Shown: positions 58,233 through 64,000 of the stretch, one piece after another
Position numbering within the stretch: position 1 is the first letter of the stretch
Layout of the letters: every line of letters starts with the position of its first letter
From: Massilia frigida
GTDB taxonomy: Bacteria; Pseudomonadota; Gammaproteobacteria; Burkholderiales; Burkholderiaceae_D
Direction of reading: 5' to 3'
NCBI RefSeq assembly: GCF_011682175.1
Contig: NZ_WHJG01000007.1
Span: 62,001 to 126,000 of the forward strand
Length of the DNA stretch: 64,000 nt
The notes under the pieces: model-generated
The model's database searches: none
What the model was told of the DNA's origin: nothing
The model's input: the letters and a program-made list of their open reading frames with translations, nothing else
Program-made: the position numbers and the translations under genes

Positions 58233-59030
58233 TCACAGTTTGCGGTGCTTGAGCGCAGGCAAGCTTTCGCGTACCCCCGCCAGGAATGCGGCATCGAGCG
58301 CGCCGCTGACGATGCCTTCGCCCTCGTCCAGCACGGCCTTGACCTCGCCCCAGGGGTCGATCAGCATGCTGTGGCCGAAGGTGCGGCGCCCGTTGCGGTG
58401 GCTGCCGCCCTGGGCCGAGGCCAGCACATAGCACTGGTTTTCGATGGCGCGCGCGCGCAGCAGCACTTCCCAGTGCGCCAGGCCCGTGGTGTGGGTAAAC
58501 GCGGCGGTGACCACGATCAGCGCGCACTCGCCCATGGCCCGGTACAGCTCGGGAAAACGCAGGTCGTAGCAGACCGACAGGCCGACCCGCCCGAACGGCG
58601 CCTCGAAGGCCGCCACGGCCTCGCCCGGCACGATGGTGCGCGCCTCGTCGTAGCTTTCGGCGCCACGGGTAAAACCGAACAGGTGGATCTTGTCGTAGCG
58701 CTGCACCGGGCGGCCCTGCGGGTCGTACACCAGGGTGGTGTTCATCACCCGCCCGGCGTCGGGCGACACCAGCGGCAAGGTGCCGCCGATCAGCCAGATG
58801 CCGTGCTCGCGCGCGGCCTGCGCCATGCAGTCCTGGATCGGGCCCTGCCCGGGCGCCTCGGCATGGGCCACCTTGTCGGTGTCGCTCATGCCCATGATGG
58901 GCCAGTATTCCGGCAAGGTCACCAGGGTGGCGCCGCGCGCGGCCGCCTCGCTCACCAGCCGGCGCGCGCTGGCGATATTCTCGGCCACGTCGGGGGTGCT
59001 GATCATTTGTACTGCGGCCACGGTCGTCAT
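58233..59030 (-). CDS. Nitrilase-superfamily amidohydrolase (Nit1/Nit2-like)
   Basis: 265-residue carbon-nitrogen hydrolase with the complete catalytic triad: Glu41 (LVTLPEYW), Lys114 ([10 protein letters not shown]) and Cys154 ([14 protein letters not shown]). The RFPELYR context and length are those of Nit-type omega-amidases / deaminated-glutathione amidases, which repair side products of glutathione or amino-acid metabolism; exact substrate is inference. Between yhdP (30 bases) and tldD (58 bases), same strand. Confidence 0.9.
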   Translation of the reverse strand: MTTVAAVQMISTPDVAENIASARRLVSEAAARGATLVTLPEYWPIMGMSDTDKVAHAEAPGQGPIQDCMAQAAREHGIWLIGGTLPLVSPDAGRVMNTTLVYDPQGRPVQRYDKIHLFGFTRGAESYDEARTIVPGEAVAAFEAPFGRVGLSVCYDLRFPELYRAMGECALIVVTAAFTHTTGLAHWEVLLRARAIENQCYVLASAQGGSHRNGRRTFGHSMLIDPWGEVKAVLDEGEGIVSGALDAAFLAGVRESLPALKHRKL

Positions 59031-59060
59031 GTCGTTCTCTCCAGTCGGTGTTGCTGCGCT

Positions 59061-62000
59061 TTATTTGGTCGCCGCCGCGCCGCCTTCGGGCAGCGGCGGC
59101 GGCGGCGGCCTCTTGGGCGAGCCCAGCTTGGTGATGACCGGCGCCTTCCACGGGCCGGTAATCTGCATTTCATAGGTCAGCGCGCGCATCACGGGGGCGC
59201 GCAAGAACAGTTGCGCGAGGAAACTGCCCAGCCCGACCACCGGATTGACCGCCAGCGCGTACACCAGCGGCCCGGTGCCGAGGTTAAATTCGGGGATCAC
59301 CACCACATGCAGGTTGGCCGACTCGTTGGCAATGTCGGCGGTGCCGGCCATGAGTACGGTGGCGGCCACGCCATGCATCTTCAGGTTGTCGGTGCGCACC
59401 ACGCCGCGCGTGATGCTGGCATTGGCGCTGATGCCGTCGAACGCCAGGCCTTCCGAAAACACATCGTGGAAATCCAGCTTGAGCAGGCGCGGCAGCATTT
59501 GCAGGCTCAGTACGCCCAGCAGCTTGGCCGCGCCCGGATCTTGCTTGAGGAATTGGCCGGATGCCACGCTCATGTCGATCTTGCCCGACAGGCTGGGAAT
59601 ATCGAGGGAATACGGCAAGCCATTCCAGGCGATATCGCCCGCCAGCTTGCCCTTGCCGCGGCGCAGCGTTTCCGGGAAACCGAAGCGGTCGAGCAGCTTG
59701 CCGGCATCCTCGATCTCCAGCGTGAAATTGAGGCTGGTATTGCTTTGCCCCTCCCCCGTCACCCACTTGCCGGTACTGCGCAGCACGCCGTCCGGATTGG
59801 CCAGCAGCAAGCGGTTGATTTGCCACTCGCGTCCGGTAGCAAGCTGGGCATTACTGGCGACCAATTCCAGCCGCCCGAGTTTCTTGTTGAACAGTTCGAA
59901 ATGCTCGGCCACGATATCGAGCGCGGGGATGGTGGCCGCCGCGCTCTTGCCGCTTTCGAGCAAGTCCTTGACCCCGGCTGCGGCCGATTCGGGGATGATC
60001 AGGGAGGCCAGGCGCGCCGTCACCTTGCCCAGGCCCTGGCCGCCGCTACCCTCGGCCCAGGCGATGTGGCCGGCCACCTGGCGCGCATCGATATTCGCCT
60101 GCCAGGTATCCTTCACGTGCGAGGCGCCCACCACCACGTTGTCGAGCTTGCGCTCGCTGATGATCAGTTCGCCCGCGCGCGCGGCCAGCACATCGGCCAC
60201 CACGTACTGCGCCAGGTCCATGCCGCCATCGACCGAGGCGTCGGCCGCCGAGGCGTCGGCCGCCACCGGTTCGGGCGCGGCGCGCGCCACCGAGGCGCCG
60301 ATCGTGATCCACTGGTCGACATTGAGCGACTTCATGTCGACATTGACCATCATGCCGCTGTCCGGGGCCGGGGCCGGCACATTCACGCCGATGCCGCCGC
60401 TCTCGACCCGCCACGCGCCCTTGCCGTGCTTGACCCGCTGGTAGCGCGCGCCCATGTTGGCGCCCAGCGCCACCCGGATTTCATCGCGCGCCACGGCCGG
60501 GTCGGTACTGGGCAGGCCGTTCAGGGTGAAATGCAGCGGCAAGACCTCGGGCGCCGCCTTGTTCAGGGGCGCCGGCAAGTCCACGCCCAGGCCGGCCAGG
60601 CTCGAATCGACCGTCACCAGCGCCTGGTGATCCTTGACCACCACCGAGCCGGTATAGTGCGCGCCGCCGGAAATGAGTCCCAGCACATGCTGCATGGCGG
60701 CCGAGGGATAGGTCTTGCGGATACCCTCGGCCGTGGCCGTGCCGCCCAGCTTGATCACGATGGCATTGTCGCGGCCGGTGCCGCCGGTCAGCGCCAGCGG
60801 CCCGCCCAGGAAGCTGGCGCCGACGCCGTTCAGGTTAATGCCGCGTTCATTGAATTCCAGCTTGCCGATGGCCGCCTGCAGCGGCGGCAAGGGGTCGAAC
60901 AGCACCACATCGTTGCCCATCAATTGCAAGCTGCCCTGCACCTTGGAGTCGATCAAGTGATTCAGCGGCAATTGCAGCTTGAGGGCCAGCTTGGCGTTGC
61001 CAGTCGCACGCGTGTGTTCGGTAAAGCGGCCGATCCAGTTCAGCACCGGGCTCGCTTCCATATAGCCGAGGAAATCCTGCATCGGCGCGGCGGCGTTGCC
61101 ATCGATTTCCAGCACGTGTTCCGGATCGGCCAGGTCGGCGATCACGGCCGTCACCGCGCTCAAGGCTACGCCCCGGGTACGCCCGGTGTCGCCCTTGATT
61201 TCCATGCGCGCGCGCTCGAACAAAAACGTGCCGTTGATCTGCTCGGCCTGCGGCCACACCGGCGCCACGCCATCGGGCGCGAAATGGCCGGGCGCGTAGT
61301 TCAGGCGCGCGTTTTCCAGGCGCCCGCCGACCCGGAACTCGCCCTTGCGCTCGCCCGGCGTATTGGTACGGAACGGAAAGTGGGCCAGGTCGCCGCGCAG
61401 GCGGAAGGTGGCGTCCAGGGCCACGCCATCTTCCAGCGCACCGGTCAGCCAGCCGCGCAAGTGTTCCGGGGTTTTCAGGGGCAGGTAGCGCCCGATGGTA
61501 TTGAGTGCGAATCCGCTGAGCGTGCCGCTGACATCGACGATGTCGGCCGGCTTGCCCGGCTGCGTACCCAGGCTCATCTGATGCGTGCCCGACAGCGAAC
61601 CGCTGAGCGCGCCCTGGACGAAGTTCAGGCTATCCAGGTCCACCAGCAATTTGTTGCCGGCCGCAAAAGTCCAGCGGGCACGGGCGTTGAACTGGTCGAA
61701 GGGCATGGCCGGATCGGCGAACCAGGCCGGCAATTGCAGCACCAGTTGCTGCGAAGCTAGGGTGATCGTGCCGCCCTGGTCGCTCGCGTCGAGCGTGCCC
61801 GACAGGTTTTCGATGCCGGGAATCGGTGGCACTGCGGCGCGCGCCGGCGTGCTGGCGCTCCTGGCCACGGCCAGCCGGGCCGGCTGGGCGCGCATGGTCA
61901 GCCCGTCAAGCTTGCCGCGCACGCGGTAGCTGGCGATCTCCGGGAACCTGCCCTGCCACTGGGCCGAAAAATCGCTCACGCGTCCGCTCACGCCAGCTTC

Positions 62001-63266
62001 GCTGAGCAACTGGCGCTGCACCGGTGTCAGCGGCAACTGGACGGCCAGCCGCGCCAGGGTTTCCAGGTCAAGTTGGCGGGCGCTCACTTTCACTTGTTCG
62101 GGGCGCTTGCCGCGCGCCGGCACATAGGATTCGGACAGGGTGGTCGGCGCCAGGCCCAGGCCGTCGGCGGTGAGCAGGGAAAAATCGGTGAGCGTCACTT
62201 CATGGCCCTGGGCGCCGAAGGCCGGGGCGCCGCGGTTGCTGCCGGAGGCAAAGGTTTCGCGCGCCGACAGGCGGCCGCGCACGCGTGTCAGTTCCAGCGC
62301 CGGCAAGTCGCGTCCCAGGCGCGCCGACACGCCGGCCAGCGCCACGTCGGCGGTAAAACCGGCCAGCTTGGCCCGGTCCAGGCTCAGCCAGGCGCGCACC
62401 GATCCCTGGCCCTGGCTGATTTTCACCGGATAATCGAGGTAGGGGGTCCAGGCCGACAGGTCGGTATCGGGCAGGTCGGCGTACAGCTCGCCCTTCCACT
62501 GGCCGATATCGGCCATGCGCGCCGCGAAACGCGGATGGGCAAAGTCGGCGCGCACGTCGAGCGGCCCGGCCAGGCTGGCCGGGGGCGTGGCGCGCAAGCC
62601 GAAGCGGTGGTGCTGCCAGCGGTTCTTGAGCACCATGTCGACGTTTTCCAGCGCCAGCACCGGGGCGCCGCGCAACTGGTCGGTCCACTGCACCCGCCCT
62701 TCGCGGATCACGATCCGGCGCTGCTTGAACACCCAGTCGGCGCCACTGCCATCGCCATCCGCATGGCGCTTGATGAGCATGCCCGCCACGAACAGCTGGC
62801 CGGCCGCGTCGCGCCGGATATCCAGGTCGGGACGAATGATGTCGAGCGAATAAAAGCGCGGTTCCAGGGTCGGCACGCTCCACCACGACAGGGTGGCCGA
62901 CACGCTCGGCAAGCTCAGCACCTGGCGCCCGCCCGGGTCGCGCACAATCACATCGCCCAGGAACAGGTTGGGGCGCAGGCCGTGCCAGGACGCGTAGATG
63001 CGGGTGATGCTCACCTCGCTGCCCAGGGCGCGGCTGGCGATGCGCTCGATATTGCCCTTGTAATAGTCGATATTCGGCAAAATCAGGTAGCGCAGCACCA
63101 AAAACACGATGGTGAAGATGAAATACACCAGCAGCGCCAGCTTGATGGTAAAGCCCAGCACATGGTGGGTGGCGCGGTTGCATACCCGATAGGCGGAGCG
63201 CAGCCGCCGCCAGCGCTCTGCGATGGGCAGGTGCTCGGCGGGCGTCTGTGCTTCCGGTGTGTGCAT
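59061..63266 (-). CDS. yhdP: YhdP-family AsmA-like inter-membrane protein
   Basis: 1401-residue protein with one N-terminal membrane helix (about 38-62, FTIKLALLVYFIFTIVFLVLRYL) and a very long periplasmic part of repeated beta-rich segments, the TamB/AsmA-like architecture. In E. coli YhdP bridges inner and outer membranes and helps move phospholipids. It starts at ATG 63266 (a TTG one codon upstream is ignored). C-terminal AsmA-like/DUF3971 blocks IPEFNLGTGPLVYALAVNPVVGLG and a Pro-rich tail. Full length for the beta-proteobacterial branch. Divergent from glnE. Confidence 0.92.
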   Translation of the reverse strand: MHTPEAQTPAEHLPIAERWRRLRSAYRVCNRATHHVLGFTIKLALLVYFIFTIVFLVLRYLILPNIDYYKGNIERIASRALGSEVSITRIYASWHGLRPNLFLGDVIVRDPGGRQVLSLPSVSATLSWWSVPTLEPRFYSLDIIRPDLDIRRDAAGQLFVAGMLIKRHADGDGSGADWVFKQRRIVIREGRVQWTDQLRGAPVLALENVDMVLKNRWQHHRFGLRATPPASLAGPLDVRADFAHPRFAARMADIGQWKGELYADLPDTDLSAWTPYLDYPVKISQGQGSVRAWLSLDRAKLAGFTADVALAGVSARLGRDLPALELTRVRGRLSARETFASGSNRGAPAFGAQGHEVTLTDFSLLTADGLGLAPTTLSESYVPARGKRPEQVKVSARQLDLETLARLAVQLPLTPVQRQLLSEAGVSGRVSDFSAQWQGRFPEIASYRVRGKLDGLTMRAQPARLAVARSASTPARAAVPPIPGIENLSGTLDASDQGGTITLASQQLVLQLPAWFADPAMPFDQFNARARWTFAAGNKLLVDLDSLNFVQGALSGSLSGTHQMSLGTQPGKPADIVDVSGTLSGFALNTIGRYLPLKTPEHLRGWLTGALEDGVALDATFRLRGDLAHFPFRTNTPGERKGEFRVGGRLENARLNYAPGHFAPDGVAPVWPQAEQINGTFLFERARMEIKGDTGRTRGVALSAVTAVIADLADPEHVLEIDGNAAAPMQDFLGYMEASPVLNWIGRFTEHTRATGNAKLALKLQLPLNHLIDSKVQGSLQLMGNDVVLFDPLPPLQAAIGKLEFNERGINLNGVGASFLGGPLALTGGTGRDNAIVIKLGGTATAEGIRKTYPSAAMQHVLGLISGGAHYTGSVVVKDHQALVTVDSSLAGLGVDLPAPLNKAAPEVLPLHFTLNGLPSTDPAVARDEIRVALGANMGARYQRVKHGKGAWRVESGGIGVNVPAPAPDSGMMVNVDMKSLNVDQWITIGASVARAAPEPVAADASAADASVDGGMDLAQYVVADVLAARAGELIISERKLDNVVVGASHVKDTWQANIDARQVAGHIAWAEGSGGQGLGKVTARLASLIIPESAAAGVKDLLESGKSAAATIPALDIVAEHFELFNKKLGRLELVASNAQLATGREWQINRLLLANPDGVLRSTGKWVTGEGQSNTSLNFTLEIEDAGKLLDRFGFPETLRRGKGKLAGDIAWNGLPYSLDIPSLSGKIDMSVASGQFLKQDPGAAKLLGVLSLQMLPRLLKLDFHDVFSEGLAFDGISANASITRGVVRTDNLKMHGVAATVLMAGTADIANESANLHVVVIPEFNLGTGPLVYALAVNPVVGLGSFLAQLFLRAPVMRALTYEMQITGPWKAPVITKLGSPKRPPPPPLPEGGAAATK

Positions 63267-63468
63267 CAATAAGCTGATAAAGGGTCCGCCGTGTAAATGT
63301 ATTGCAAGAAGGTAGCGCTTGCGTGAATGCCGCCCACTCCCTTACCATCGTCCTGATCCGCACCGCGGCGGGCCTTGCGCGGCGCGGCCCTTCGCGGCGC
63401 GGCCCAATTCTACCTTATACAGCCCTGGCTGAACCCGACTTTCACTCACCCCGACCCCACGCCAACCC

Positions 63469-64000
63469 ATGAACCGAGCTTCCCTGACACCGCTGTCGCG
63501 CTTTTACCAACGCTGGCTGGCGGCCGACCCCGGCCGGGCCGGCGCCGTCGCCACCCTGGGCGCGGCCGCCATCGACCAGCTCGACCTGGCGCACGCGCTG
63601 GCCAGCCAGCGCGCTGCCGACGGCGCCGCGCTGCCGCTGGGGCGCGCCATGCGGCGCCTGCGCAACCTGCTGGTGGCCGGCCTGATCGCGCGTGACCTCG
63701 ATGGCCGCGCCGAGCTGGCCGAAGTGGTCGCCAGCATGACCGGCTTCGCCGATTTCGCCATCCGCACCCATCTGGCGGCCCTGATGACCGAGCAAGTGGC
63801 CAGCCACGGCATGCCAGTCGGCTACGAATCGGGCTTGCCGCTAGAAATGATTGTGTTGGCCATGGGCAAGCAAGGCGGCGGCGAACTGAATGTCTCGTCC
63901 GACATCGACCTGATCTTCGTCTACCCGGAAGATGGCGACACCGCCGCCGGACCGGGCCAGCGCCCCCTGTCGAACCATGAATTTTTCGCGCGCCTGGGCA
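63469..64000 (+). CDS. glnE: Glutamine synthetase adenylyltransferase/deadenylase GlnE (3' end outside window)
   Basis: N-terminal 177 residues of GlnE, the bifunctional enzyme that adds and removes AMP on glutamine synthetase in response to PII. The nucleotidyltransferase signature [21 protein letters not shown] (Gly-Gly then Ser-Asp-x-Asp) is at about residues 133-153. ATG 63469 gives [17 protein letters not shown]; there is no Shine-Dalgarno sequence before it (C/A-rich leader), so initiation may be weak or leaderless. The gene runs off the window end. Confidence 0.9.
   Translation, partial: MNRASLTPLSRFYQRWLAADPGRAGAVATLGAAAIDQLDLAHALASQRAADGAALPLGRAMRRLRNLLVAGLIARDLDGRAELAEVVASMTGFADFAIRTHLAALMTEQVASHGMPVGYESGLPLEMIVLAMGKQGGGELNVSSDIDLIFVYPEDGDTAAGPGQRPLSNHEFFARLG

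Overview
The window looks like a chromosomal segment of a high-GC beta-proteobacterium, most likely Oxalobacteraceae (Massilia/Duganella/Janthinobacterium type). The basis is protein character, the rimP-nusA-infB-rbfA-truB and glnE-yhdP-nitrilase-tldD gene orders, and a set of large plug-type TonB receptors. Species-level placement cannot be made from the sequence alone.

Region 1 (1-13742) is a flagellar locus: the end of a motA/lafT gene, motB/lafU, flgM, flgN, a stand-alone flagellar-type glucosaminidase, flgA (opposite strand), then flgBCDEFGHIJKL and a final hook-associated-like gene. The rod protein FlgJ is the short, muramidase-less form and the wall-cutting domain is a separate gene. 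Together with mot genes next to flgMN and a LafW-like last gene, this suggests a secondary (lateral/Flag-2-like) system. A sigma-54-like promoter precedes flgB.

Region 2 (13743-23490) holds a divergent Lgt-family gene enclosed by inverted arrays of a GGGGTC-type palindromic repeat, then typA, a C-terminally shortened SUFU-domain gene, a secreted protein of unknown function, a NarL/DesK-type two-component pair with a MipA/OmpV outer-membrane protein, and a YdjM-like membrane protein.

Region 3 (21890-33731, minus strand) is the translation/transcription operon rimP-nusA-infB-rbfA-truB, with a clear sigma-70 promoter and an attenuator-like hairpin in its leader. It is followed by rluB and scpB, a second repeat array, and glk. 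Region 4 (33910-38567) holds a DedA-rhodanese fusion and a Yej-type peptide ABC transporter without its binding protein.

Region 5 (38996-56592) is an outer-membrane receptor island: five TonB-dependent receptors, four of them forming two paralogous tandem pairs (A-B and A'-B'). Between them lie an MqsA-like antitoxin beside a toxin gene broken by two stop codons, and aroG (DAHP synthase). aroG is preceded by a short open reading frame rich in Phe/Tyr codons and an intrinsic terminator, which is a classical aromatic-amino-acid attenuator arrangement.

Region 6 (56714-64000) is a housekeeping block on the minus strand, tldD, a nitrilase-family amidase and yhdP, with glnE starting divergently and running off the window end.
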